Positions 9,310-18,298 are shown, counted from the stretch's first letter. The stretch: DNA of 64,000 bases from Pseudomonadota bacterium (GCA_023403845.1 JAEYDL010000039.1:80959-144958), one strand, 5' to 3'. Notes: generated by a model from the letters alone, not told the origin. Numbers and translations are program-made.

Positions 9310-10158
9310 ATGAGCGTATTTCCCCATATTTCTCGTATTCCGCATCTGCTGTCGGTAGTTGTTCTGCTGCTTCTCCTCGGCGGCTGTTCGACGCGGCAGG
9401 ATGCGCCTCTTGCCGTCGCCGGGGACGAAGCGGTCCGGATCGAACAGGCGAACACCGTTGAAACGACGGCTCTCTCCGAAGCGGCATTCGAGGATTACGA
9501 CGACGAATTTGAAACGCCTATTTCCGATCCTCTGGAAGGCTGGAACCGCATGTGGTTCGGCTTCAACGACTTTTTTCTGCTTCGCGTGGTCAAGCCCGTT
9601 TACACGGGATACGCCTATGTGACTCCGGAACCCATCCGTAACGGAATCAGCAACGCATATCACAATCTGCAGGCGCCCATACGCATGGTGAACTGTATCC
9701 TGCAGGGACGGTTCGCCGAGGCATGGATCGAACTCGGCCGGTTCATCGTCAACACTACGGCCGGATTCGGCGGCGTCTTCGACATTACGAGGGACAAGAA
9801 GCCCAAGGTGCCCGTGGACGGACGCGATGCCGACTTCGGTCAGACGCTGGCCGCATGGGGATTCGGCGAAGGCATCTATCTGGTCTGGCCCTTCTTCGGT
9901 CCAAGCACGGTACGGGACACGTTCGGACTCGTCGGCGACGCGGCGGCCTCCCCCTTCTTCTGGAGCACGGAACCGGTCGGCCCTCTGGACTGGGAACCCG
10001 TTCTGGGTGCCAATCTCGGCTTCCGCTTCAACGACCTGGGCAAAACCATCAACGCCTACGAAACGCTCACCAAGAGCGCAATCGAACCGTATATCGCGGC
10101 GCGGGACGCCTACGTCAAATACAGACGAGGCATCTATACGCCCCAGCGGCAGCAGTAG
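9310..10158 (+). CDS. mlaA: MlaA/VacJ outer-membrane lipoprotein
   Basis: Outer-membrane component of the Mla system, which removes mislocalised phospholipid from the outer leaflet. The 282-residue lipoprotein has a lipobox (LLGGC, Cys near 26). The VacJ signature runs from DPLEGWNRMWFGFNDFF through VNTTAGFGGVFD, DFGQTLAAWGFGEG and YLVWPFFGPSTVRDT. It is the last mla gene; a strong terminator follows 8 bases later. Having mlaA in one operon with mlaEFDC differs from the enteric arrangement. Confidence 0.95.
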   Translation: MSVFPHISRIPHLLSVVVLLLLLGGCSTRQDAPLAVAGDEAVRIEQANTVETTALSEAAFEDYDDEFETPISDPLEGWNRMWFGFNDFFLLRVVKPVYTGYAYVTPEPIRNGISNAYHNLQAPIRMVNCILQGRFAEAWIELGRFIVNTTAGFGGVFDITRDKKPKVPVDGRDADFGQTLAAWGFGEGIYLVWPFFGPSTVRDTFGLVGDAAASPFFWSTEPVGPLDWEPVLGANLGFRFNDLGKTINAYETLTKSAIEPYIAARDAYVKYRRGIYTPQRQQ

Positions 10159-10165
10159 CCTTCAG

Positions 10166-10195
10166 CCCCGCGCTCCGGCGCGGGGTTTCCTTTTT
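10166..10195 (+). terminator. Terminator after the mla operon
   Basis: A perfect 8-bp stem CCCCGCGC/GCGCGGGG with a TCCG loop, followed by a T-rich tract (TTTCCTTTTT). It ends the mla operon before the glycosyltransferase gene. Confidence 0.88.
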
Positions 10196-10211
10196 CCCGC
10201 CAAGGAAATTC

Positions 10212-11480
10212 ATGAACATTCTCTACCTGCTCAGCCAGCGTCCGGAAATGACCGGCAGCGGCGTTTATGTTACGGAACTCATGCGTTGCGCGGTGCAGTA
10301 TGGCATCAACACGGCCCTGCTGGCCGGAACGCCCTGCGACTGCGGCGTTCCGGAAGAAGTTCACGGCGTCTCCCGTCTCCTCGCAGAAGTCCGTTTCGGC
10401 AGAGATCTTCCGTTTCCCGTCACCGGCATGAGCGACGTCATGCCCTACCCATCCTCACGCTGGAGCGATCTTTCAAGAGAGCAACTGGACGATTACGTTA
10501 CCGTCTTCGCACGGGAACTGAAACGGATGGTCGAGGTCTTCAGGCCGGACGTCATCCATGCGAACCACCTCTGGCTGCTCACGTCCATCGCCCGCGATCT
10601 GTTCCCGCATATCCCCGTGATCGCCTCCTGCCATGGCTCCGACCTGCGCCAGTTCGTCAACCTCCCCCATCTGGCCGAGCGCATCCGTCCGAACTGTCAG
10701 CGGCTGGATGCCGTCCTTGCCCTGTCTGCGGCGCAGGCACGGACCATAGAAGAACTGTACGCCATCCCGGTCGACCGGATTCACGTCGTCGGAGCGGGCT
10801 ACTCCTCCGCCGTATTCCATGAAACGCCCGCTTCCGGACGTGATTCCGTCCGGATTCTCTATGCGGGCAAGTTGAGCCGGGCCAAGGGAGTTCCATGGCT
10901 GCTCCGGGCCTGCAAGGAGCTGGATGTTCCGTTCCGGCTCGATCTCTGCGGCGGAGGCAGCGGTGAGGACGCCGCTCTCTGCCGGACTCTGGCCGATCAG
11001 GTGAACGAACGATTCGGCGCAGACGTCGTAACATTGCACGGCAATGTTTCCCAGCGTCGACTTGCGGAACTGATGCGACAAGCCGCGGTATTCGTTCTGC
11101 CCTCGTTTTTCGAGGGAGTCCCTCTGGTCCTGCTTGAGGCCCTTGCCTGTGGATGCCGTCTTGTCGCCACAGATCTGCCTGGAGTGCGCGAGGTGTTCTC
11201 CGACGCTTCTTCCGGGCTGATCCGCATGGTCCCTCTGCCGCGCCTGCTTCATGCGGACGAACCCGTCCGGGAAGACGAAGAAGCGTTCTGCAGGGGACTG
11301 AAGGAGGCGCTTCACGCCCAGCTGGCCCCTGCAGTCTCTCCTGAGGTTCTGCGAACGGAACGCGCAAGTCTGTTGCGGGACGCCAGCTGGGACGCCGTCT
11401 TCAAAAGGACCCTCGCCGTTTATCGCCTTGTCGACCGGAACGGGACCGCTGCGATTGACATTCCCATAATCGCAGATTAG
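10212..11480 (+). CDS. Glycosyltransferase, family 4-like
   Basis: A 422-residue GT-B glycosyltransferase. The N-terminal domain begins MNILYLLSQRPEMTGSGVYV with the glycine loop of GT4 enzymes and includes the VIHANHLWL segment. The C-terminal domain has ILYAGKLSRAKGVPWLL and the donor-site segment FVLPSFFEGVPLVLLEALACG with the E-x7-E motif. Acceptor and donor sugars cannot be read from sequence. Start ATG 10212 follows AAGGAA, directly after the mla terminator; the longer frame from 9723 overlaps mlaA. It stands alone between the mla and cobalamin operons. Confidence 0.88.
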   Translation: MNILYLLSQRPEMTGSGVYVTELMRCAVQYGINTALLAGTPCDCGVPEEVHGVSRLLAEVRFGRDLPFPVTGMSDVMPYPSSRWSDLSREQLDDYVTVFARELKRMVEVFRPDVIHANHLWLLTSIARDLFPHIPVIASCHGSDLRQFVNLPHLAERIRPNCQRLDAVLALSAAQARTIEELYAIPVDRIHVVGAGYSSAVFHETPASGRDSVRILYAGKLSRAKGVPWLLRACKELDVPFRLDLCGGGSGEDAALCRTLADQVNERFGADVVTLHGNVSQRRLAELMRQAAVFVLPSFFEGVPLVLLEALACGCRLVATDLPGVREVFSDASSGLIRMVPLPRLLHADEPVREDEEAFCRGLKEALHAQLAPAVSPEVLRTERASLLRDASWDAVFKRTLAVYRLVDRNGTAAIDIPIIAD

Positions 11481-11660
11481 AGCATAACGACTGTGGTTAT
11501 GCGCCGTTCCGGCGCAGGGAAGCCGGTGCAAGTCCGGCACGGACCCGCCGCCGTAACCGGGAACGAAATCCGCAGCAATGCCACTGCGCAAGCGGGAAGG
11601 CGCGGAGAGTAGAAAGATCCGGAAGTCGGAAGACCGACCGCAGCCGTTATTCCGGCTGGG
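11481..11660 (+). ncRNA. Adenosylcobalamin (B12) riboswitch
   Basis: The leader contains the conserved core of the cobalamin riboswitch: GGGAAGCCGGTGCAAGTCC, then GGCACGGACCCGCCGCCGTA (conserved GCACGGACCCGCC and GTAA). The B12-box-like GGAAGTCGGAAGACCG follows near 11620-11640. It lies directly upstream of a cobalamin-synthesis operon, the usual target. Ligand binding should repress cbiK and the genes behind it. Boundaries are by eye. Confidence 0.93.
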
Positions 11661-11705
11661 CCCACGGGAATCTGGTGCACATGCCGTCTGCTTGAGACAA
11701 AACGG

Positions 11706-11745
11706 GGTCTCGGGTTGCGTCCGCAATCCGGGACCTGTTTCTTTT
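11706..11745 (+). terminator. Riboswitch expression-platform terminator
   Basis: A 13-bp stem with two G-U wobbles (GGTCTCGGGTTGC at 11706-11718 with GCAATCCGGGACC at 11723-11735) is followed by TGTTTCTTTT. An upstream GAGAC at 11694-11698 can pair instead with GTCTC at 11707-11711 and disrupt this hairpin. The layout fits transcriptional control by the B12 riboswitch. Confidence 0.7.
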
Positions 11746-11828
11746 GCTGTTCTCGCCGGGCAGCCGACAGGCGGAGCATCTCCCTGGGAACGCCGTTCCA
11801 TCATGTTTCAAACGAGGAGTTTTGAGAA

Positions 11829-12710
11829 ATGAAACGGACAATTGCACTGATGCTGTTCTGCTGCCTGATGCTGTGCGGCGGTCTTGCTCTCGCCGGGCAA
11901 TCCGCCAAAACAGGCACCCTGCTCGTTGCCTTCGGCACCAGCATGGAATCGGCCATGCCGTCCCTGAACGCCATCGACAAGGCCTATTCAAAGGACGGAG
12001 CACCCGTGGTCTGGGCCTACACTTCCGACATCATTCGTAAAAAGCTGGCCAAATCCGGCACGAAAGTCTTTTCCGTCAATGCCGCCATGGACGAATGCGC
12101 CCGACTCGGCATCAGAGATCTGCGCATCCAGTCTCTGCATATCGCCTCCGGCGAAGAATTTTCCCAGCTCGAACGCATGATCGTCAAAAATCTGGTCAGG
12201 AAACCAGGGCGTTTCGACCGCGTTCTGCTTGGCCATCCTCTGCTTGAATCGGAACGCGACATGAACGAAGTGGCGGACGCCGTTCTGGCGGATCTGGCCA
12301 AGGATCGCAAGCCCGGCGACGCTGTGGTTCTCATGGGACACGGCAACGACCGCGGCCCCGGAGATCTCATCATGGCTGCCGCGCACAATGCGCTCAACGC
12401 CAAGGATCCACTGGTGTTTCTCGCCACGGTGGAAGGCGCGAACAGCTTCGACCGCATTCTTCCCGAACTGAAACGCCTCGGCGTCAAGCGCGTCTGGCTG
12501 CAGCCCTTCATGATCGTCGCCGGCGATCACGCGAACAACGACCTTGCAGGCTCGGAAGAAGATTCCTGGGCCTCCCAGATCAAGGACGCGGGCATGACCA
12601 CGCTTCCTCGCCTGAAGGGTCTGGGAGAAATCGAAGGGGTACGCGCGGTCTTCCTCAGACACACTGCCGACACCACCGACGATATCGCCAACAGCAAAAA
12701 ATCGGAGTAA
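11829..12710 (+). CDS. cbiK: Periplasmic sirohydrochlorin cobaltochelatase CbiK
   Basis: Inserts Co2+ into sirohydrochlorin, the entry to the anaerobic cobalamin pathway. The 293-residue protein starts with a signal peptide (hydrophobic to about residue 20, LALAGQS cleavage), so it matches the exported CbiK-P type known from Desulfovibrio rather than cytoplasmic CbiK. The metal-site pattern of CbiK is kept: His171 (MGHGN), Glu202 (VEG) and His234 (GDHAN), spaced as in the family. His104 (QSLHIAS) is a candidate for the haem-ligating histidine described for CbiK-P. AACGAGG precedes ATG 11829. It is the first gene behind the B12 riboswitch. Confidence 0.93.
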   Translation: MKRTIALMLFCCLMLCGGLALAGQSAKTGTLLVAFGTSMESAMPSLNAIDKAYSKDGAPVVWAYTSDIIRKKLAKSGTKVFSVNAAMDECARLGIRDLRIQSLHIASGEEFSQLERMIVKNLVRKPGRFDRVLLGHPLLESERDMNEVADAVLADLAKDRKPGDAVVLMGHGNDRGPGDLIMAAAHNALNAKDPLVFLATVEGANSFDRILPELKRLGVKRVWLQPFMIVAGDHANNDLAGSEEDSWASQIKDAGMTTLPRLKGLGEIEGVRAVFLRHTADTTDDIANSKKSE

Positions 12711-12714
12711 CGCA

Positions 12715-13416
12715 ATGCGACCGGGAAAACTGTACGGGGTGGGCATCGGACCCGGTGATCCCCGCTATCTGACCCTGCGGGCTGCGGAAATTCTGCGGAC
12801 TGCGGATGTGATCTTCACGGTCATCTCACGAAACGCCTCGTCCAGCGTTTCCCGGTCCGTGGTAGAATCCCAGAATCCTCGCGGCGAAATACGGCAGCTG
12901 GTCTTCAGCATGTCCCGTGACGCCGCCGTGCGTACGGAACAGGTCCGCGCCAACGCTGAAGCCATCATGGGTGAACTCCGGCACGGCCGGGACTGCGCCT
13001 TCGCCACACTCGGCGATGCCATGACCTACAGCACGTTCGGCTATGTTCTGGAAATCATCAAAGCCGAACTGCCGGAAGTCGAGGTTGAAATAGTGCCCGG
13101 CATCACCTCGTTCGCCACTCTGACCGCCAGGGCGCAGCGCGTGCTGGTCGAAAACGGCGAGGATCTGCGCGTCATTCCCTCTTTCCGTTCGGACATGGCT
13201 GATGACCTCGTCTTCGCCCCGGGCTCCACGACCGTTCTGCTGAAGACCTATCGCAGCCGCAAGGCGCTGCTCGACCGACTGCGGCGGGAAAAAAACGTCT
13301 CCGTTCTCTACGGCGAGCACCTTGCCATGCAAGGCGAGTTTCTGAGCGATGATCTGGAGGCAATCGCGACCCGGCCCGAAGAATATCTTTCCCTGATGAT
13401 GGTAAAAAAACAATGA
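12715..13416 (+). CDS. cbiL: Cobalt-precorrin-2 C20-methyltransferase CbiL
   Basis: SAM-dependent methyltransferase that methylates C20 of cobalt-factor II/cobalt-precorrin-2. The 233-residue protein has the tetrapyrrole methylase N-terminus GKLYGVGIGPGDPRYLTLRA, the TLGDAMTYSTFGYV segment and PGITSFATLTAR, all typical of the CobI/CbiL branch. It follows cbiK by 4 bases and overlaps the next gene by 4 bases (ATGA). Confidence 0.94.
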   Translation: MRPGKLYGVGIGPGDPRYLTLRAAEILRTADVIFTVISRNASSSVSRSVVESQNPRGEIRQLVFSMSRDAAVRTEQVRANAEAIMGELRHGRDCAFATLGDAMTYSTFGYVLEIIKAELPEVEVEIVPGITSFATLTARAQRVLVENGEDLRVIPSFRSDMADDLVFAPGSTTVLLKTYRSRKALLDRLRREKNVSVLYGEHLAMQGEFLSDDLEAIATRPEEYLSLMMVKKQ

Positions 13417-14660
13417 CCGGAAACCGGAGAAGGCATGCGCCTTCGGGGGAAAGAAAACCTCCCTGGAAACGACCCGGGCACGTTCTCTGGTTCCTGCTGG
13501 CGTTATGCGCCGCAGGCTGGCTCACGCTGCATATGCCCGCATCGCACAGGATGGCCTCCTCCGGCATCGTGATCTCCCGACAGGATGCCGCCTCTCCTCT
13601 TCCTCCCGTCGGGAAACCGACAACGGAAATGGATCGCCCCTCCATCCGGAGGATGGCCGCGCCGGAGCGCTCCAGTCGTCCGGATACGGCGAGGCTGCTC
13701 TCCAGACTCGCAATGTTCGGCAGGCTCTTCACCGTAGTGGGACTTGCCGCGTTTCTTGGCGGAATCATCGAGGGGCGGCGATGGTATATGGCCCTGGCCC
13801 GCAGCATGGGACGACTGACCCGGACGGCCCGGCTTCCCGAAGTCGTCGGCGTGGCCATGCCCACGGCTCTCTGCTCCAATGCGGCTGCCAACAGCATGCT
13901 GGTAGCCAGTCATGCTGAAGGCAAAATCAAAAATTCCGCTCTGATTGCCGGAGGCATGGTCAACAGCTACCTTGCCTACATCTCCCATTCCGTCCGAGTC
14001 ATGTATCCGGTCATCGGCGCGACAGGCCTGCCGGGACTGCTCTACTTCGCGGTTCAGTTTACGGGAGGCTTTCTCGTTATTCTCGGAGTGCTGTTCTGGA
14101 ACCGCCGCCATGTTTCCCGACTGGAGGCCATATCCGGAAAGGACGAACTCCGCGAGAATGACAATGGGGCGGCAGGTGTGGAGGCCCCCCTGCCATGGGC
14201 GCAGACCATCCGCCGGGCAGGCGTCCGCTCGGCATCGCTGCTTTTCCGCATGGTCTGCCTGACCGTTCCGCTCATGCTGAGTATGGAATGGCTGCTCAAA
14301 AGCGGCGCACTCGATTTCTGGGAGCGCCATGTGCCGGAGCACATCACCCGCTTTTTCCCTTCGGAATTGCTTTCCGTGGTCGCCGCCCAGATGGGGGGGC
14401 TTGTGCAGTCGGCGGCAGTTTCCGCCAATCTGCGCGCCGAAGGACTCATCGACAACGCACAGATTCTGCTGGCCATGCTGGTGGCGAGCGCCGTGGGCAA
14501 TCCCATACGGACGCTGCGACGCAATCTCCCCTCCGCTCTGGGTATCTTCCCGCCGTCCGTGGCGCTGATCATCGTTCTGGGCATGCAGTTCTCCCGTCTG
14601 GTGACCACCATGCTCGCCATCATGCTGGTCGTCTTCTGCATGCACTCGTTTCTTTACTAA
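13413..14660 (+). CDS. Gate/nucleoside-recognition domain membrane protein in the cobalamin operon
   Basis: A 415-residue polytopic membrane protein. After a basic N-terminus there is one hydrophobic helix (VLWFLLALCAAGWLTL), a polar segment, then seven or so hydrophobic stretches. The central SNAAANSMLVASHAEGKI and the C-terminal GGLVQSAAVSANLRAEG and VGNPIRTLRRNLPS segments look like paired Gate-domain halves. Function is not known. Its place between cbiL and cbiC, with a 4-base overlap to cbiL, makes a role in cobalt or corrinoid transport a reasonable inference. No other cobalt transporter is seen here. Confidence 0.75.
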   Translation: MTGNRRRHAPSGERKPPWKRPGHVLWFLLALCAAGWLTLHMPASHRMASSGIVISRQDAASPLPPVGKPTTEMDRPSIRRMAAPERSSRPDTARLLSRLAMFGRLFTVVGLAAFLGGIIEGRRWYMALARSMGRLTRTARLPEVVGVAMPTALCSNAAANSMLVASHAEGKIKNSALIAGGMVNSYLAYISHSVRVMYPVIGATGLPGLLYFAVQFTGGFLVILGVLFWNRRHVSRLEAISGKDELRENDNGAAGVEAPLPWAQTIRRAGVRSASLLFRMVCLTVPLMLSMEWLLKSGALDFWERHVPEHITRFFPSELLSVVAAQMGGLVQSAAVSANLRAEGLIDNAQILLAMLVASAVGNPIRTLRRNLPSALGIFPPSVALIIVLGMQFSRLVTTMLAIMLVVFCMHSFLY

Positions 14661-14688
14661 GTTCCTCGCTCATGCCACAAACACAGCC

Positions 14689-15360
14689 ATGAACAATACC
14701 GACCCTAACGACATCCTCTCCCGCATCCGCTGGGACCTGAGCGGCGAAGCCATTGAAAGGGAAAGCTTCCGCATCATCGAAACCGAAACGGACCTGCCCG
14801 CACGGCTCCCTCTTCCGGAATGGCGGGTGGCCCGCAGGCTCATCCATACGACAGCGGACCTGCGCATCGCAGATACCCTGCGTTTCATAAACGCCCCCGT
14901 AACCTCGGGGCTGGCCGCCCTGCGCAACGGAGCTCCCATTTTCTGCGACTCCAAGATGATCCGCGCCGGACTGTCTCTAGACCGGCTCAGGCGCCTCAAT
15001 CCTTCCTACGGAAGCGAAGCCGTCCACTGCCACATCAGCGATCTCGACGTAGTCGAGCGGGCCCGCCGGGAAGGTCGGACACGGGCCATCTGCGGCGCGG
15101 AAAAGGCGCGCCCCATGCTCGACGGCGCAATAGTGCTCATCGGCAACGCGCCACTCGCGCTGGCCCGCATCGCCCGCTTCATTCTGGAGGAAGGCGTCCG
15201 GCCTGCCCTTGTCGTCGGCATGCCCGTGGGATTCGTCAACGTAGTCGAATCCAAGGAACTGCTGCGTCTCTGTCCAGTGCCCCAGATCGTTCTGGAAGGC
15301 AGACGGGGCGGCAGCGCGCTGGCCGTAACCACCCTGCATGCCGTTATGGAAAGCGCCTGA
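14689..15360 (+). CDS. cbiC: Cobalt-precorrin-8 methylmutase CbiC
   Basis: Moves the methyl group from C11 to C12 to give cobyrinate. The 223-residue protein has the CbiC/CobH core: an RLIHTTADLRIADTLRF stretch holding the active-site histidine, IFCDSKMIRAGL, and VVGMPVGFVNVVESKE followed by the glycine-rich RRGGSALAV end. Its stop overlaps the ATG of cbiET by one base (TGATG). Confidence 0.95.
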   Translation: MNNTDPNDILSRIRWDLSGEAIERESFRIIETETDLPARLPLPEWRVARRLIHTTADLRIADTLRFINAPVTSGLAALRNGAPIFCDSKMIRAGLSLDRLRRLNPSYGSEAVHCHISDLDVVERARREGRTRAICGAEKARPMLDGAIVLIGNAPLALARIARFILEEGVRPALVVGMPVGFVNVVESKELLRLCPVPQIVLEGRRGGSALAVTTLHAVMESA

Positions 15361-16646
15361 TGCGAACTCCCCCGCTCCTCGACTCCCCGGCGTCCGGCTC
15401 CGACATTTCTCCCCGCGAGAAAACCGCGACCACGGGCGGCTCTCTGGATATCCTTTCCTGCGGAATGGGGCTGCCGGATACGGACCTCCCGCTGCTGCGA
15501 GAGGCTGAACATCTGTTTGGGTCCCGGGCGTTGCTTGCATGTTGTTCCGGCCTCTCGGCGGAAAAGCATATCATTTCCGCAAAGGCCGCACAGGATGCCG
15601 CCGAAGCCCTGTGTCTGGTCCGCTCGGGGCGCCGGGTCGTGGCGCTTGCCTCCGGCGACGCGCTGTATCATGGTTTCGGCGGAACCATCGCCGCTCTGCC
15701 AGAGACAGCCGGCCTGCCGATCCGCTTTCATCCCGGCATCACCGCCTTCCAGGCGCTGTTCCACCGCCTCGGACTGGTCTGGAACGATGCCCGTCTGTTC
15801 AGCGCCCACTGGCACATGCCGCCTCTGCGCGAGATAGCGGAATCTCCTCTGGCAGTCGTCTACGGCGGCAGCCGTTTTCCCGCCCATCTTCTCGCCGGGC
15901 TGACGGCAGCCTTCCACCCCTCGTTCGCCAAACGCCGGGGCGTTCTGGCCGAACGACTTGGCGGCCCTGAAGAACGCATCATCCACGGTACGCTGGAGGA
16001 GCTGGCCACCGTCACAACAGGTCCGACATCCATACTGCTTCTTCTGCCGACGGAACTCCCGGCCCCGGTCCTGGGTCTGGGCCTGCCGGAAGAGACCTAT
16101 CAGAAGGAAAACAATCTGATTACGGCTTCAGACGTGCGCGCGGTCATTCTCGCCCGATTGCGACTCCCGGCCTGGGGAGTTCTCTGGGATCTCGGGGCGG
16201 GCAGCGGGTCCGTGGGACTGGAGGCGGCGACGCTGAGGCCGCGCCTGCACGTCTTCGGCGTGGAACGCAAACCTGAACGCTGCGCCATGATCGAAGCCAA
16301 CAAACGGACTCTGGGCATCACCAACTATACGCTGCATGCAGGGGAACTACCGGAGATTCTTGCTTTCCTGCCACCTCCGGACCGCATTTTTGTCGGCGGC
16401 GGAGGAAACGCGCTCGCGGCCGTTCTCTCTGCGGCGCATGCCGCGCTGCGCCCGGGCGGACTGCTTCTGGCCAGCTCGGTTACGCTGGAATCATTTCGAA
16501 CGCTCATGGAATGGACCCCCGAATGCCGGACCGGACTGTGCTCGCTGGACATCGCCAATGAACAACCGCTTGCCGGCGACCATCGCCACCTGAAGGCGCA
16601 AAACCGCATTCATCTGTTCACCTTTGCCAAGGCGAACCTCCCATAG
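15360..16646 (+). CDS. cbiET: Fused precorrin-6Y methyltransferase/decarboxylase CbiET (CobL-like)
   Basis: A 428-residue fusion. The N-terminal half (about 30-235) is a CbiE tetrapyrrole methylase (ASGDALYHGFGGT, PGITAFQALFHRLGL) for C5 methylation. The C-terminal half (about 240-425) is CbiT, a class I methyltransferase with LWDLGAGSGSVGLEA and DRIFVGGGGN for C15 methylation and decarboxylation of the C12 acetate. Start ATG 15360 overlaps the cbiC stop. It is the last gene of the cbi run; enzymes for CbiF, CbiG, CbiH, CbiD and CbiJ are not in the window. Confidence 0.94.
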   Translation: MRTPPLLDSPASGSDISPREKTATTGGSLDILSCGMGLPDTDLPLLREAEHLFGSRALLACCSGLSAEKHIISAKAAQDAAEALCLVRSGRRVVALASGDALYHGFGGTIAALPETAGLPIRFHPGITAFQALFHRLGLVWNDARLFSAHWHMPPLREIAESPLAVVYGGSRFPAHLLAGLTAAFHPSFAKRRGVLAERLGGPEERIIHGTLEELATVTTGPTSILLLLPTELPAPVLGLGLPEETYQKENNLITASDVRAVILARLRLPAWGVLWDLGAGSGSVGLEAATLRPRLHVFGVERKPERCAMIEANKRTLGITNYTLHAGELPEILAFLPPPDRIFVGGGGNALAAVLSAAHAALRPGGLLLASSVTLESFRTLMEWTPECRTGLCSLDIANEQPLAGDHRHLKAQNRIHLFTFAKANLP

Positions 16647-16906
16647 CCGGTATCATTCTGCCGCCGGCCGCACACGATCCCGCCCCGGAGAAAGGCCGAA
16701 AACCGGGGCAGTCCTTCCTTCAGGAATCGGACAGGCATCGTTCAGGATCTTGTACCGAAAAAAACAATAAATTTCTCGACAGTTTTTGCTTACGATGATA
16801 TTGTCCTTTCCGGTGTGCGGCAGTTCATTTCCCCATATGATTTCCCGGAACCTTTTTCCGCATTTCTTCCGCGTACCTGCCAGCAAAACCTGATCAAGGA
16901 GTCAGC

Positions 16907-17641
16907 ATGACGAACGACACAGCAACGCCGCGCCGAATATCCTCTGCCGTCACCGCCCTGCTTCCTCTTTTTCTGCTGCTCCTCACGTCATGTGCGCCTC
17001 AGGCTCCCCAATCCAAAGCTCAGGTAGCCCTCCAGCATCTCGATACGAAAACGTCCTTTCAGGCCGTCGCCGAAACAACAAACCTCTTCGGCATTTCCCA
17101 GACTCTTCAGTCCGTGGACTCTGACGGCGACGACATCGAACTGAACGAAGACCGTTTTGCCGAGCCTTCCGTTTCCGGCAAGCTCAAACTTATCCGCCCC
17201 ACGGCAGGCACCCGTCTCGGCTCTCCCTTCGGACTCCGCTATCATCCCATCAAGCACCGGCGCATTCTGCATTCCGGCGTGGACATTTCGGGAAAGCGCG
17301 GGGAAAAAGTCGTGGCTTCCGCACCCGGACGCATCATCTTCAGCGGACGCAAGGGGGCTTACGGACTCATGATCGATCTCGATGCGGGGAATGGCGTCGT
17401 CCTGCGCTATGCCCATCTGGACAAGCTCGCCGTCAAAAAGGGCGCAATCGTCAGACAGGGGCAGTATATCGGTAATCTGGGCCGCACCGGACGGGTAACC
17501 GCCCCGCATCTCCATTTCGAGGTGCGCCTCAACAACAAGCCGGTCAATCCCATGAAGTACATTGATCCCGATCACGCCTGGGCTTCCAATACGGATTCTT
17601 CAACGAAAAAAGGCGGCTCTTCCGTGAGCAAAAAGTTCTAA
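16907..17641 (+). CDS. M23/LytM peptidase lipoprotein
   Basis: A 244-residue lipoprotein: a hydrophobic N-terminus ends in the lipobox LLTSC (Cys near 29). A spacer and a C-terminal LytM domain (about 95-225) follow. The zinc ligands are present: His and Asp of HSGVD and the HLH of PHLHFEV, so it is probably an active peptidoglycan endopeptidase rather than a degenerate activator. AAGGAGTCAGC precedes ATG 16907. A terminator follows. Confidence 0.88.
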   Translation: MTNDTATPRRISSAVTALLPLFLLLLTSCAPQAPQSKAQVALQHLDTKTSFQAVAETTNLFGISQTLQSVDSDGDDIELNEDRFAEPSVSGKLKLIRPTAGTRLGSPFGLRYHPIKHRRILHSGVDISGKRGEKVVASAPGRIIFSGRKGAYGLMIDLDAGNGVVLRYAHLDKLAVKKGAIVRQGQYIGNLGRTGRVTAPHLHFEVRLNNKPVNPMKYIDPDHAWASNTDSSTKKGGSSVSKKF

Positions 17642-17676
17642 TCAAATATTTCTTCCGCTATTTCAGCATGTTTCAG

Positions 17677-17707
17677 AGTCCCGCCTCAGACGGGACTTAC
17701 TTTTTTT
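17677..17707 (+). terminator. Terminator after the LytM lipoprotein
   Basis: Stem AGTCCCG/CGGGACT (7 bp) with a 7-base loop, followed by TACTTTTTTT. It closes the lipoprotein transcription unit. Confidence 0.8.
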
Positions 17708-17793
17708 CTCTAAGCCCTAGCCCCCTCCTGCTTTATCGCCTAGCGTGAACACGTTACCTCACATTGTGCAACTTTCAAAACAGGAGAATTCTC

Positions 17794-18123
17794 ATGGCTA
17801 ACGAAACGAATACATTCTTTGAAGTCCGCACGTCCGCCCGCTGGGTCGGTCGCCTTGAAATCAACGATACCCTGAACAGTATGGTCTGGGGTCCCTTCAA
17901 GTCGCAGGAAGACGCGGAAATTCAGCTGCTCAGGCTGAAGCAGCTGGCCGAACTGGATGAAATCACTGCCGGCGTTGAAAATCTCGAACGCGTTATCTGG
18001 GAAGAAATAACCATTGACAGCGAGTCTGGCATGGAAGCCAAAAAAATGAGCGAACGTCTGCAAAAAATGATCGACAGTCAGCTCGACTGCATGAAACGCG
18101 AGCAGAAGATCCGCGAAGCCTAA
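17794..18123 (+). CDS. Hypothetical protein, 109 aa
   Basis: A small soluble protein with no signal peptide or membrane helix. It begins MANETNTFFEVRTSARW and has a charged, probably helical second half (KKMSERLQKMIDSQLDCMKREQKI). A good Shine-Dalgarno (CAGGAG) sits 9 bases before ATG 17794 and it has its own region after a terminator. I do not recognise the family. Confidence 0.75.
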   Translation: MANETNTFFEVRTSARWVGRLEINDTLNSMVWGPFKSQEDAEIQLLRLKQLAELDEITAGVENLERVIWEEITIDSESGMEAKKMSERLQKMIDSQLDCMKREQKIREA

Positions 18124-18298
18124 AATCGTGTCTGCGGGATCCCTCCCCCATACCCGCATGGTCCTTGCTTATACCTCCCGAACCGAACCGGCTCGGCCTT
18201 CCGTTGCGGCGGAACGGTCCGGCCGGTTTTGGCATGGACTTCCGGGCACGCTTCGGCTAAGCAGATCACAGTCCACTGCTTCTTCAAGGAGAAAACAC

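Noticed and set aside
16653..16886. Minus-strand 77-codon frame before the LytM lipoprotein
   Set aside because: It covers what is probably the promoter region of the lipoprotein gene and lacks support.
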